Of a stretch of DNA of 23,647 bases, positions 10,501-17,605 are shown in pieces. The notes beneath the pieces were generated by a model that was given only the letters and a program-made list of their open reading frames with translations, was not told the DNA's origin and ran no database searches. A program made the translations under genes and the position numbers. This DNA comes from Elysia marginata (Eukaryota > Mollusca > Gastropoda > Plakobranchidae), in NCBI GenBank assembly GCA_019649035.1, contig BMAT01007869.1:579448-603094 (forward strand), given 5' to 3'. Each line of letters opens with the position of its first letter. Positions within the stretch are counted from its first letter, which is position 1.

Positions 10501-13500
10501 TCATTAAGTGTCATTTCATTTGTTTCTATGTGATATTCATACAAGAGGATTGGAAACACTTTGAGGAAAGATAATGACAACATAGTCAGGAAAGCACTGG
10601 ACTGGAAATCACAGGGAAAAAGGAAGAGAGATAGGCCATATGGAGCATGGCAAAGACGACAAGAAGCAGACTCGAAAAGACTTGGAAAGCCTTGGAAAGA
10701 GGTAAAGAAGCTGGCGGAGGACAGAGATAGATGAAGGTTGTTGGTCTGTGGCCTTCACTGTGATGTAGGGTGATAAAAGGCAATGACGATGGATTTTCAG
10801 ACAGTCTGCTTTTTCTTCTTCTAGAAGTGCTTACGTATTCTTTTGCCCTCAATATCTCTGTTGCGGAAAAACATGCCTCCAACCTGCCACAGCTCCTCCT
10901 CAAAGGAATATTCTGTCAAATCTGGAAAAAAATCGACATCATTTGCAATTGCATAGTTCACCCTCAGTCCCCTAAATAGTAAACAAACTCATAAAACCAA
11001 ACCCCTGACAGTTGCACAAAAAGCAATGTTTTAAAATAAATCATTCATACAGTGCTCACTGCTGTATAATACTCCATGTTTTAACTACATAATCGGAAAC
11101 CAACTTGTTGTCACCTATCATGTTATCTTATGTTTTTAACATAACGTAATAAACATAAAATTTAAAAAAGAAAAAAAGAAAAGAAAAAAGAAGAGGTATA
11201 CATGGTTGAACAAAACAGATCCATGCAAAATATTTTGACAGATAAGGGGAGAAATGCTTTAAATATTGTCTTGAAGCCAGCTCCACCTTGTAACCTGTGC
11301 CTTTTGTCACCCAAAAGACGGGTTATTAGACAGTGAGCACTGTACCATAAAAATATATAATATTATTAATAATCTACAAATTTATAAAAAAAACTTTTTG
11401 ATTGATTTGTTTGCTGATAATTTCAACTTGATACAATGGTCAAAATGGTCTTGCAACCACTCCAAAAGTCCAAATAAGTCAAATGTCACAATTTTTTTCA
11501 TCAAATTGTTTAATGTATTAAAATTGCATTTTCTGAACTTTGAAGCGTTACAAGTTACATGAAATTATCAAAATTTTGTGGAAAGATAGTAGAACTGTAG
11601 TTGATTTAACATTGACAGAAAGCAATAAATCATCTATGAAAAGTCCTTTTCTCAAGTGAAATGTTATAATGATGACATTTGAGCAACTGTAAATCAAAAA
11701 TGCAGTTCATGGTTATATTTGACTTGTAATTTTAGATCCCTGGACTTTTGATTTTAAACACTTATAGAAAAGACCCTATAGATTTGTGTTGTAACTGAGT
11801 TTTTGTATTTATCACAGAAAAAAAACTGTTGGCAAACAAATGATTTAATAGACGAAAATTCCTTTTTTTACCATTAACACCTATGTCTTTTCGAAACTTC
11901 AACGATGTATGTAGTAGTTCAACTCCCTCATCAAGACGATCTTTCCCTCGAATGTATGTTCTTGCAAATATGCTGTCTTCTCTGAGTCTTTCCAAATCTC
12001 TTTCATCGTATGTGCCTTTTGCAATTTCATCTGCGATCATAAATGAAAATTTAAAAAAGAAAGTTTTTAGCAAGTTGGCTCGTTTTGAAACTTTGGAGAG
12101 TATAAATTATACATTTTGATACACATGTAATAAAAAAGACTATAAAAAATACAGTGGAAACCTAAAAAAACCGAAGTCTTAAAATCCGAATTTCTCATCA
12201 TTCAAAGTTCTTTCTTCTTCAGGTTTTTTTTTCTTCTTTAACCTCAATTAATTTGCACTTATAGTTCAAAGTCAGTTGAATTAGATTTGCGTAATTCGAA
12301 GTCAGTATTGCTGTTGGGAGCCGCGAGAAAAAATTTTTTAAAAGATCCATCTCCCTGCTCAGATTTTTCCTCTCTCATGACGGCTGGGATAAAACAATCC
12401 ACTGACTCATCACAATGCTGGGCAGGCAGGCAGCGACACCAGTGCTAGTCAATATAGGGCCGTTTATGATCTNNNNNNNNNNNNNNNNNNNNNNNNNNNN
12501 NNNNNNNNNNNNNNNNNNNNNNNTAACCCCAGGCCTCGTGTGAAAAGCCTTTGTCTCTCGCCGTGGTATTGGGCTTTGTTGCGAAACTGAGAACACCAAT
12601 CACCCAATGCAATGGTCAAATTGAAAAGAGAGAGTTGGGCTCACAGTCACATGCTGGTAACAAGGAGTGGGAAGAATCTTAGGGCGGGGCGAATGTCAAT
12701 ATTGGGTGAAGAGGAGGTGGATATTGGAGAGGGTTTGGCTTGCGCCATCAACGTCGAAGAAGATCTGTAGACTGGGCAATAGTGGGCGGGGTAAGTTGGT
12801 TGTGTGAAAGAAAGGAAAGAACAAAGATGCATCAACTAGGGCTAAGTTCTTGGATTGTGTAAAGAGTTAACCAAAAACCACAAAATGTAGCCCACAGCCA
12901 TACAGCTGGTCTGTAGATAGATGGTGTAAGCTCAGAAATTACTACTATCAAAATGCGGAGGGCAGGGGGGGGGGGGAGAATTAGGGATGGATAAGTAAAA
13001 TGGGACCTTTATTTGTGGTCTATTTGTAATTAGTAACTGACGCACAATCATTACTTCACTTGTTGCTTTGGCACTGGTACAATTACCCACAATTGTCTTA
13101 ATTCTTATCCAACTGCGTTTTAGTTTTCCTTTTTCTGTTTCAACTTTAGACCTAATTCATAGCTTTTTTTTCCAACTGCTTTTTAAATGAGGTATTCAAG
13201 TACAAGTACGAGTACGGAATGAAATCAAAATGTTGAAAAATACATATAGTTTCAAACCAGGGGAAGTAATTGCACAATACTGTTAAAAACTATTCTGAAT
13301 CAGTTAACTCCTCTTTTTTACAATTCGAAGTCTTATCATTTGAAGTTTTAGGCGATTTCCAAGCAATTCAAATTATGAGGTTTCCACTGTATAAGTATTC
13401 ATAACTAGCTTTAATATTTACGAATTTCAAGAGGATTAATGATTTTGCCATGGGTGGGTAGGTTTTAAGAACTTTTGTGTTGTTCCACAGACAAATTATT

Positions 13501-15287
13501 TTTAAAAACTTGTTTTAAATCTCAGCATTCCTGTTCACCATTACACCCATCTTATGAATGTTAAAATCACAAATTTCCTTTTTTTTTAAAAATATTCTAT
13601 TTATATATTATTCATTCTAAAAAAGTTGTATCATCAAATATTGTCAAAATTAATATATATATGTTTGACAACAAAGAAAAAGAAAATGAGAAAATATTAT
13701 TCAATAAAACTTTGTGCAAGATTTTTACTTTTTTCAAACTGCATATAAAGATTCATAATTATATTAAAAACTATCAATTATTAAAAGTGCAAATCTGAGG
13801 CATTGTGATATTAATCGCTAAAAGTAAAACAGGACTTGTTTGCAGTTTTCTCCAGACTTTAATTTCTGTCATATAGCTAAAAAAAATAACAGAGCAAATG
13901 AGAAGGTTTTGACAGCGTTGAAAAATTTATTTTGACTAATGTCCTGATGAAGTACTAAGTAGTCAAATTAGGACGAGAGCGAAGGCATATTATACGAATA
14001 GGATTTAAATTTGCAATTAGTGACCTGTAGCTTCACCGTTTCTAGAAAAACGACAAGTATGCACTTGACCACCGCCTTTAGGCTCAAGGGAGGGGCTCTG
14101 ATCAGGTGATGCATGTATCAACCAGTAAAACCTTGTGTTAACGAACGCTTACAGTCAATGTAAGGTGAAGAAAGCTAGCCTACAGTAATCATGTGATGTG
14201 AGATTTGCGACATAAAAGATGAGTAACAGATCTGAGAGGCAGCAGTACTTGTGACTGCTGTCAGTACTTAAGTTGTTACAGGTGGTTTGATTTTGATATC
14301 CATTGAAGTTGTTTGAATCCTTGAAAGTTGAAGATTGCTTTTTAGCTCACACATGGTCAGTAAATAGCCAATGGTGGTCAATTACTTTGTTTTGTGAGCA
14401 GTTTACAGTTTGATCAGACTGGGCAGATTTTTTAAAACTAAGGCAGAATTGAGTTAAATTTTTCTAATTCACTGTCAAGGTTTCACTTTCTTAAACGCTG
14501 TTGTTTGTGGATTGATCATCATGAAACTTGCCAAAAAACTAGAAAAGAGGTTGATATACGGGTGCAAGTATTTAACTTGTGTGTAACAGGTAGAGTTTTT
14601 TCATTGAAAATTTGGTATGGCATATTCCAAAAGTGCTGAGGAGCTGTGACTTGTACTCTTGACAAGCCAGTAGCACAAATCTCCTCTTTATTCCTTCAAA
14701 ACCTAGACTACCTAGATGTAGTTAAAACTTTGCCAGATCTAGAATCTAGTTATAATTTGGATACATTCACAATTTTACAACACATAACTAAATAGGCTAC
14801 CTGGCTATGAGTTCAATTGGGTAAGAATACTGTCTAGGCCTACGCAATACATTGCTATAACCCTAATTTAAAAGATACAGATTATATTCCAAGTGACCCT
14901 ACGGCCTACCCCCTCAATTTGAAAAAAATCCAGCCAAGAAGTAAATGTAAAACCAAACAAATCTCGAAAAATTTCTGATTTTCAACTTTTTGGATTGGTT
15001 TCTACTTGTAGATTAATAGGCCTAGCAGTCCATCAATCGGCCGGCTACAGGTTTACAACAGAAAAGGTGACCGACGCTGGTCAATGTCCACACCGGTGAT
15101 GCTGGATGGTCGACAACACAATCTTACCTGCATATTTCTTTTCAAAGTTCTCTCGTATGTACTTGACAAGGTCATGGATCTGTTTAAAATCAAATAGAGA
15201 AAGGTAAAATTAGTAAACAGGTCAATGTAATCGTCAGATAAGAAAAACGTATTAGAAAAAGCAACGACGAAGAAGTCATACCCCCAT
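1420..15287 (-). CDS. MOSPD2: MOSPD2-like gene, 5' two thirds (spliced, partial)
   Basis: Nine minus-strand exons (15179-15128, 12030-11872, 10921-10835, 7670-7510, 6795-6735, 4592-4554, 4099-3975, 2561-2478, 1584-1420) join with matching phases into 933 nt, 311 codons without a stop; a tenth, two-codon exon at 15287-15282 is proposed. The product starts with a CRAL-TRIO N-terminal helical region, then the lipid-binding CRAL-TRIO fold, ending at the YMGGT motif, then a polar linker. The order and motifs (WLRVKLHFK, DMDFVKYI, YDMPWIFN, MGGTDIF) match animal MOSPD2, known as an ER tail-anchored protein whose MSP domain binds FFAT motifs at membrane contact sites. The MSP domain and transmembrane anchor are absent here and should lie left of position 1. 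Nothing in the exons suggests decay: no frameshift or stop, and canonical splice sites. Family identity is from recognised motifs, not a search. Confidence 0.88.
1585..2477. other. MOSPD2 intron
   Basis: AT-rich intron with homopolymer A and T tracts (about 1709, 1950 and 2090). I see no structured element or hidden exon. Confidence 0.75.
2478..2561 (-). CDS. MOSPD2: MOSPD2 exon: post-CRAL-TRIO linker
   Basis: An 84-nt phase-0 exon (acceptor TTTTTACAG, donor AAAAAG|GTGAGA) encodes DIFTYYYQRG and a charged tail ending MKKQDKK. Joined to the preceding exon it makes MGGTDIFTYYY, which parallels the 'MGGTDPFkY' junction of vertebrate MOSPD2 and shows that no exon is missing between 2562 and 3974. 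Confidence 0.82.
2562..3974. other. MOSPD2 intron
   Basis: AT-rich intron. A relatively GC-richer patch at 3415-3530 and a GA-rich patch near 3655-3675 are the only compositional changes; a poly(A) tract lies at about 3823-3842. No exon is needed, because the flanking exons join in frame and in register with the family. Confidence 0.75.
3975..4099 (-). CDS. MOSPD2: MOSPD2 exon: C-terminal part of CRAL-TRIO
   Basis: A 125-nt exon (acceptor TTTACAG, donor GACT|GTGAGT). It encodes the helix AAWKIVKAWLSAEAAAKIKF followed by the gate-like segment ending LPDYMGGT. The terminal 'LP..mGGt' motif is a hallmark of CRAL-TRIO/Sec14-type domains and marks the end of the fold. Confidence 0.92.
4554..4592 (-). 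CDS. MOSPD2: MOSPD2 39-nt exon: YMLIYDMPWIFN strand
   Basis: A very short exon, 39 nt, with acceptor TTTCAG and donor AATG|GTGAGC, phase 1 at both ends. It supplies the conserved CRAL-TRIO core strand 'l.iyDmPWifn', without which the lipid-binding pocket could not form, so skipping it should be deleterious even though it would preserve frame. Confidence 0.88.
4593..6734. other. MOSPD2 intron
   Basis: Contains an imperfect inverted repeat (about 4915-4950 versus 5098-5130) and a more GC-rich block at 5930-6165 with internal near-duplicates (ATCAAAGAG and GCAGTAACCT each twice). Both look like old repeat DNA; no exon is recognised. Confidence 0.65.
4915..5131. repeat. Imperfect inverted repeat in intron
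   Basis: GGAGGGTTTCAGGGCCAAAC in the left arm (about 4926-4945) pairs with the reverse complement of TTTGTCCTGAAACCCTTCAA (about 5101-5120), with a few mismatches, around a loop of about 155 nt. Possibly the arms of an eroded foldback or MITE; no target duplication was identified. Confidence 0.4.
6735..6795 (-). CDS. MOSPD2: MOSPD2 exon: DMDFVKYI helix
   Basis: A 61-nt exon (acceptor GACCAG, donor CTCG|GTAAGT) encodes DMDFVKYIITIFKFYYPTFL and a split Gly. The 'D.dfvk.ii..fk.yYP..lg' pattern is the conserved helix following the core strand in CRAL-TRIO domains and is very close to MOSPD2. Confidence 0.88.
7510..7670 (-). CDS. MOSPD2: MOSPD2 exon: CRAL-TRIO core strands and helix
   Basis: A 161-nt exon (acceptor CCATTAG, donor TTG|GTAAGC). 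The split Leu codon joins the preceding exon to give RILWLRVKLHFK; the rest includes a charged helix (RLEKEKKAIMFGLEKAF) and the core strand QIVVMLDMTSCGLVNL, equivalent to the 'p.tvmfDls..G' strand of CRAL-TRIO proteins that lines the lipid pocket. Confidence 0.9.
7970..8163. mobile_element. hAT-like MITE with 7-bp target duplication
   Basis: An element of 180 bp (7977-8156) has perfect 10-bp terminal inverted repeats, CAGGGATGCC and GGCATCCCTG. It is flanked directly by TGCAAAA on the left (7970-7976) and TGCAAAA on the right (8157-8163, leading into a poly-A run). The CAGGG start and 7-8 bp duplication fit a hAT-type non-autonomous element. Its interior has no meaningful coding sequence. 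Confidence 0.7.
8640..9166 (+). pseudogene. piggyBac-like transposase N-terminus, decayed
   Basis: Plus-strand reading, with stops and frame changes, gives an acidic N-terminus (EPNEVEDSPVDKEEGDIDNE), then FQWSADLHDVAVELFVRRIG, a stop at 8949-8951, and after it PAHFFSLFIPYSFLTTIAEE and NDYTRQ up to a stop at 9164-9166. This follows the piggyBac layout: acidic tail, 'W......F....GP', then 'yF.lFf.d.ll..i..eTN.YA'. The catalytic Asp triad region is absent, so only the first part survives. Identification rests on pattern recognition of the family; it could be a domesticated-type PGBD relative's relic, but the stops rule out a working protein. Confidence 0.6.
9585..9655 (-). mobile_element. Possible degenerate tRNA-SINE head
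   Basis: Minus-strand reading contains GGTGCAATGGTGCACTGAAC followed by AGTTCAGATCTCAG, resembling a degraded Pol III A box and B box (GGTTCGAATCT-like) of tRNA-derived SINEs. No body or tail was delimited. Confidence 0.3.
10188..10277. repeat. 45-bp tandem duplication, two copies
   Basis: Two adjacent 45-bp units (10188-10232 and 10233-10277) share GTGAAAAACAGCT, TTAAGCTGAGAAAT and the ACTCTA/CCTCTATTCT lead-in with about five differences. Short local duplication in intron DNA. Confidence 0.8.
10556..10778 (+). pseudogene. LINE (non-LTR retrotransposon) 3' coding end
   Basis: Plus-strand translation reads RKALDWKSQGKRKRDRP, then WQRRQEADSKRLGKPWKEV, KKLAEDRDR, a stop, then RLLVCGLHCDVG and a second stop. 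This matches the widespread C-terminal tail of LINE endonuclease/reverse transcriptase polyproteins ('R.AL.W.p.GkRkRGRPk.tWrR..e.e....g.tW.e....A.DR..Wr..v..Lc'). The Trp codon after DRDR has become TGA. Only the 3' end is present, as expected for a 5'-truncated insertion. It ends about 57 bp before a MOSPD2 exon. Confidence 0.7.
10835..10921 (-). CDS. MOSPD2: MOSPD2 exon: entry to the lipid-binding fold
   Basis: An 87-nt exon with a pyrimidine-rich acceptor (TTTTTTCCAG) and donor ATAC|GTAAGC. It encodes DLTEYSFEEELWQVGGMFFR and then NRDIEGKRI, the linker and first beta-strand region of CRAL-TRIO, where family members have 'G..y.hG.D.eG..l'. Its 3' splice site lies close to a LINE remnant (10556-10778), which has not disturbed it. 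Confidence 0.85.
10922..11871. other. MOSPD2 intron
   Basis: Intron containing the TA-flanked MITE 11050-11342. A weaker inverted similarity between about 11462-11492 and 11720-11755 (CAAAAGTCCA, AAGTCAAAT words) surrounds unremarkable AT-rich DNA. Confidence 0.65.
11048..11344. mobile_element. TA-flanked MITE (Tc1/mariner-type)
   Basis: A 293-bp element (11050-11342) begins CAGTGCTCACTG and ends with its reverse complement CAGTGAGCACTG; TA dinucleotides sit immediately outside on both sides (11048-11049, 11343-11344). Similarity between the arms continues beyond the 12 bp (TAATAC versus TAATAAC). CAGT termini and TA target duplication fit the Tc1/mariner superfamily; the interior is non-coding with an A/G-rich tract. 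Confidence 0.7.
11872..12030 (-). CDS. MOSPD2: MOSPD2 exon: CRAL-TRIO N-terminal region
   Basis: A 159-nt exon (acceptor CGCAG, donor AATG|GTAAAA) enters and leaves in phase 1. Visible motifs are YDERDLERL, then a helix with FARTYIRGKDRLDEGVELLH and ending FRKDIGVN. This is the usual CRAL-TRIO-N arrangement, 'D..-L-R-L' followed by an alpha-helical segment ending in 'W/FRK', and it lines up with the same segment of MOSPD2. Confidence 0.88.
12473..12523. other. Assembly gap (51 N)
   Basis: A run of N inside the pogo-like element; repeats probably broke the assembly here. Confidence 0.99.
12964..12976. repeat. Poly-G tract
   Basis: Uninterrupted G run of about a dozen bases inside the pogo-like element, able to form unusual DNA structure and prone to sequencing error. 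Confidence 0.9.
15128..15179 (-). CDS. MOSPD2: MOSPD2 exon: N-terminal helix
   Basis: A 52-nt exon with acceptor AAACAG and donor CAG|GTAAGA encodes IHDLVKYIRENFEKKYA plus the first base of an Asp codon. This charged helix corresponds to the start of the CRAL-TRIO N-terminal region of MOSPD2. It begins in phase 0, so the start codon must lie in an upstream exon. Confidence 0.75.
15282..15287 (-). CDS. MOSPD2: Candidate MOSPD2 first coding exon (Met-Gly)
   Basis: The next exon starts in phase 0 without its own in-frame ATG. On the minus strand 101 nt upstream there is ATGGGG followed by GTATGA, a usable donor that would give Met-Gly joined in phase to IHDLVKYI. The ATG has A at -3 and G at +4, a favourable start context. 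Known MOSPD2 proteins begin with only a short stretch before the first helix, so a tiny coding exon is reasonable, but a start further upstream is equally possible. Confidence 0.3.
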
Positions 15288-15367
15288 TATCACGGATTTG
15301 TTGTCAAATTGAATAAGTAGTTTCCGGGGCCAGAGGTCAATTCTCGAAGGGACGCAACTGTGATGTG

Positions 15368-15410
15368 TAACTATCGCAGAGGTCTATTAATAGACCTGTG
15401 CGGTAACTAT
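15368..15410. repeat. 28-bp palindrome flanked by TAACTAT direct repeats
   Basis: Bases 15375-15402 are self-complementary at 13 of 14 pairs, centred on CTATTAATAG. TAACTAT lies directly before it (15368-15374) and one base after it (15404-15410). It lies about 90-120 bp upstream of the candidate MOSPD2 start on that gene's strand. It may be a dimeric protein-binding site or a tiny foldback insertion with a 7-bp target duplication. Confidence 0.75.
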
Positions 15411-15462
15411 GCGTATGTGTATTGTAAACAAAATCATAGGGCCCAACTGAACCTGCTGGCTA

Positions 15463-15786
15463 ATTTTTTTTTATTTTTAGAGCGTTTTTGTATAGCGCTT
15501 ATCCACTTATGTGCTCTAAGCGCTTTACATGGGTTCCCCGGCAGGCCATTCCCAACCAAAGCACCTTCTGAAGTCACAGAGGAGCAGCTAGTTAAGCACA
15601 TCACTCTAGCATTCTGACAAGATCTTTCACTGCCTATAGTCGGGTACTCGTTTAACGCGTGAATGAGGCGAAGAAATGTGTATAAAGAGCCTTTTCAAGG
15701 ACTAAACGTCGACCTGCTGAAAGCAGGTCTCGAAGCCCGGACCTCTCGATCCGAAAGCCGAGCGTCTACCACTAGACCACGACGCC
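15463..15786 (-). mobile_element. tRNA-derived SINE, near full length
   Basis: Reading the minus strand from 15786: a tRNA-like head with A box TGGTCTAGTGGTAGACGC (15762-15779) and a B-box-like GCTTCGAGACC (15727-15737), a body of about 200 bp containing AAAGCGCTTAGAGCAC and ATAAGCGCTATAC, and an A-rich tail at 15463-15480. The GCGCTATA word near the 3' end is common to many invertebrate SINE tails. Length is about 320 bp. Target duplications were not resolved. Confidence 0.7.
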
Positions 15787-15894
15787 ACAAACTATCTTGT
15801 TTAGGAAGAGAATGTAAGAATAAACCCATCACCAACGAAAAAGTTCCTTTTTTCTTTTTGCCCTCATACGTTATATCTATTTTTCTATATCTGC

Positions 15895-15928
15895 ACCTCT
15901 GTCTCTATCTCTGTCTGTCTGTCTCCCT

Positions 15929-15977
<49 letters not shown>
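15895..15977. repeat. Compound CT microsatellite
   Basis: Imperfect TCTG/CTCC units run into a pure (CT) tract from 15935 to 15977, about 21 units. Confidence 0.97.
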
Positions 15978-15980
<3 letters not shown>

Positions 15981-16954
15981 TTGCGTTTACATCTCTGATA
16001 ATATGTTGGCCCACCACATGTCTATCTCTCTCCCTCTCAAGCATTCTCTTTAGACGACAAATTATGATTTTCAGATTATTTCTAATGAAGGATTGTCTTG
16101 ATCTCGATCCACTGCAGGGTTCAATATATAAGTAAAATACATAAATTTAGAACAAATGAATCTTGCTTTACGGCAAGGTTATTTACTGCGGCCGAGTCTG
16201 GTTGCGTCGCTATTTAGATCTGTAGGGAATACGTTGAAATCTACATCTAGACCTTAATCTTGATTATTTTCATCCGCAAGCAAATCCATTCTTTAAATTA
16301 AGAATTCTATCTTCGCAGCTTTTGAACAGGACGTCGATATTTCTAGATGCCTTACCGGCTTGGGCTGGACCCACTGTCAAATTGAGAAAATTCTCTACGA
16401 TTTAGGCTATTAAAAGTTTGGGACATTCGTGCAACGAGCCTATATAATTATATCAATATAAACTGATTTCACGGGTTTATGTAAAGAACGTAAGAAAGAT
16501 CCTGCTGTTAAAAGTTGCTTTCCCGTCTTCTGCTCCTTATAGTTATAGACCAACATTTTAATATGATTTTCTACCACCAATTGTCTTTTTCTCGCCACTT
16601 TAGCTCTTAGAACATCAGTAAATTCGATGTTATTCTTTTCATAGGGCTTAACATCATTGATGCTCTAGATGGTAAACGGATTAACAATACGGTACTCTCA
16701 ATACATATATAATTATGCCTCCATGATATCGACAGCGTTGATTACAATGATGGTGTTGATTTTTATAATCATGATGATGGTAGTGATGGCAGGCCCTATC
16801 AGTAGTGGTGGGGGTTGTGGGTGCGATATTGCAGGTACTGCGGCTCTGAATAAAAGGTCCCGATGACAGAGGTCTACAAAAAGAATGTTGAGCCCATTAT
16901 CTGCATCTAGCCGAGATGACCATTGTTCTTACCTCCACTATCCTGTACTGCTTG

Positions 16955-17250
16955 GGGGCTTCATGGTCTAGCGGCACTGCGCTCGACAACAGAGCGAGAG
17001 GACGCGAGTTTGAACAACGGACTCGGCGGCTAAAACAAACTCCGGCTGTCACGGTGTCACCGAGCAGAATAATCTGGGTAGGTCTACATTTTATCTGGGG
17101 AAGGCGAAGGGAGGGGGAGAGCGGGGTGGGTTCGACCAAAAGATTTTCACGGTTCCACTCTCTCTAAGCTTTGCCCAAAACTCGGTATGCCCGTACATCG
17201 CACCGGCCACCCTAGGTATCATGGGACCTTACTCTAAACATTTAAAGTAA
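16955..17250 (+). mobile_element. tRNA-derived SINE, second family
   Basis: Plus strand starts with a tRNA-like head: A box TGGTCTAGCGGCACTGCG at 16964-16981 and B-box-like GAGTTTGAACAAC at 17006-17018. A GC-richer body follows, including GGGTAGGTCTACATTTTATC, and the 3' part reads CACCGGCCACCCTAGGTATC before an AT-rich end near 17250. It lacks the conserved pairing of a functional tRNA and has no CCA-adjacent acceptor structure that I can fold. Confidence 0.6.
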
Positions 17251-17395
17251 CACCCGGAATTTTTAATGTTTACTCAGGATCAGTACGCTGACAGCACAAT
17301 TCTCAAGGGACACATGAGCAGAGTGAAAAGAGAACAAATCATATAACACTACACGATACCCGGTACTTGTAAGCTTGTAATTGGCAAGGTATGGG

Positions 17396-17605
17396 GCTGT
17401 TTCAAGACTAACCTCTCTTACGTGTAAAATTCAAAAGGAGCTTTTCAATAGGCGAGGTAGTTCATTCGAATAAGTCTAGTGTTGAATCTATACCTAAAAA
17501 TTCACATGGAACAGGCTGTTCCATAATGAACCTCTCTTGTATGTAAAGCTAAAGAAGTATCCTTCAACGGACTCTTTTGTGTGGTGGTGAGTTCAACAGG
17601 AAAAC
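17396..17605. repeat. Degenerate tandem duplication, period about 119 bp
   Basis: GCTGTTTC...AACCTCTCTTACGTGTAAA at 17396 recurs as GCTGTTCC...AACCTCTCTTGTATGTAAA at 17515, and GGTAGTTCA / GGTGAGTTCA close each unit. The copies have diverged considerably. Confidence 0.5.

Larger units (their letters stand above)
7671..10834. other. Large MOSPD2 intron crowded with transposon remains
   Basis: This 3.16-kb intron carries a hAT-like MITE, a piggyBac transposase remnant, a possible tRNA-SINE fragment, a 45-bp tandem duplication and a LINE 3' end, listed separately. The remainder is AT-rich DNA without recognised content. Confidence 0.7.
12150..13391. mobile_element. pogo-like DNA transposon, non-autonomous or decayed
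   Basis: Termini CAGTGGAAACCT (12152-12163) and AGGTTTCCACTG (13378-13389) are exact inverted repeats, flanked by TA on each side. Beyond them both ends carry scattered TTCGAAGTC/CCGAAGTC words, as pogo-type ends often do. The 1238-bp interior is more GC-rich than its surroundings but shows no recognisable helix-turn-helix or DDE transposase; 51 N at 12473-12523 hide part of it. Confidence 0.7.
12031..15127. other. MOSPD2 intron
   Basis: Contains the pogo-like element (12152-13389) with the 51-N gap. The rest (13390-15127) is AT-rich with a slightly GC-richer block at 14020-14260 and several TAGGCCTA-like words (about 14830, 15018); no exon seen. Confidence 0.65.

Noticed and set aside
12375..12835. 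Transposase coding region in the pogo-like element
   Set aside because: The frames there are short, one crosses the N gap, and none shows pogo helix-turn-helix or DDE residues.
15713..15786. Functional tRNA gene on the minus strand
   Set aside because: The A and B boxes are good, but the expected cloverleaf pairing and acceptor stem are not evident and the sequence continues into a SINE body and tail.
15663..15998. 111-codon plus-strand open frame
   Set aside because: It runs antisense through the tRNA-SINE and then the CT microsatellite, giving a Ser/Leu repeat tail.
16955..17030. Functional tRNA gene on the plus strand
   Set aside because: Same reasoning: a tRNA-like promoter head without a foldable acceptor stem.
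16897..17167. Overlapping 80- and 83-codon frames on both strands
   Set aside because: Both lie within the second SINE and reflect its higher GC content.
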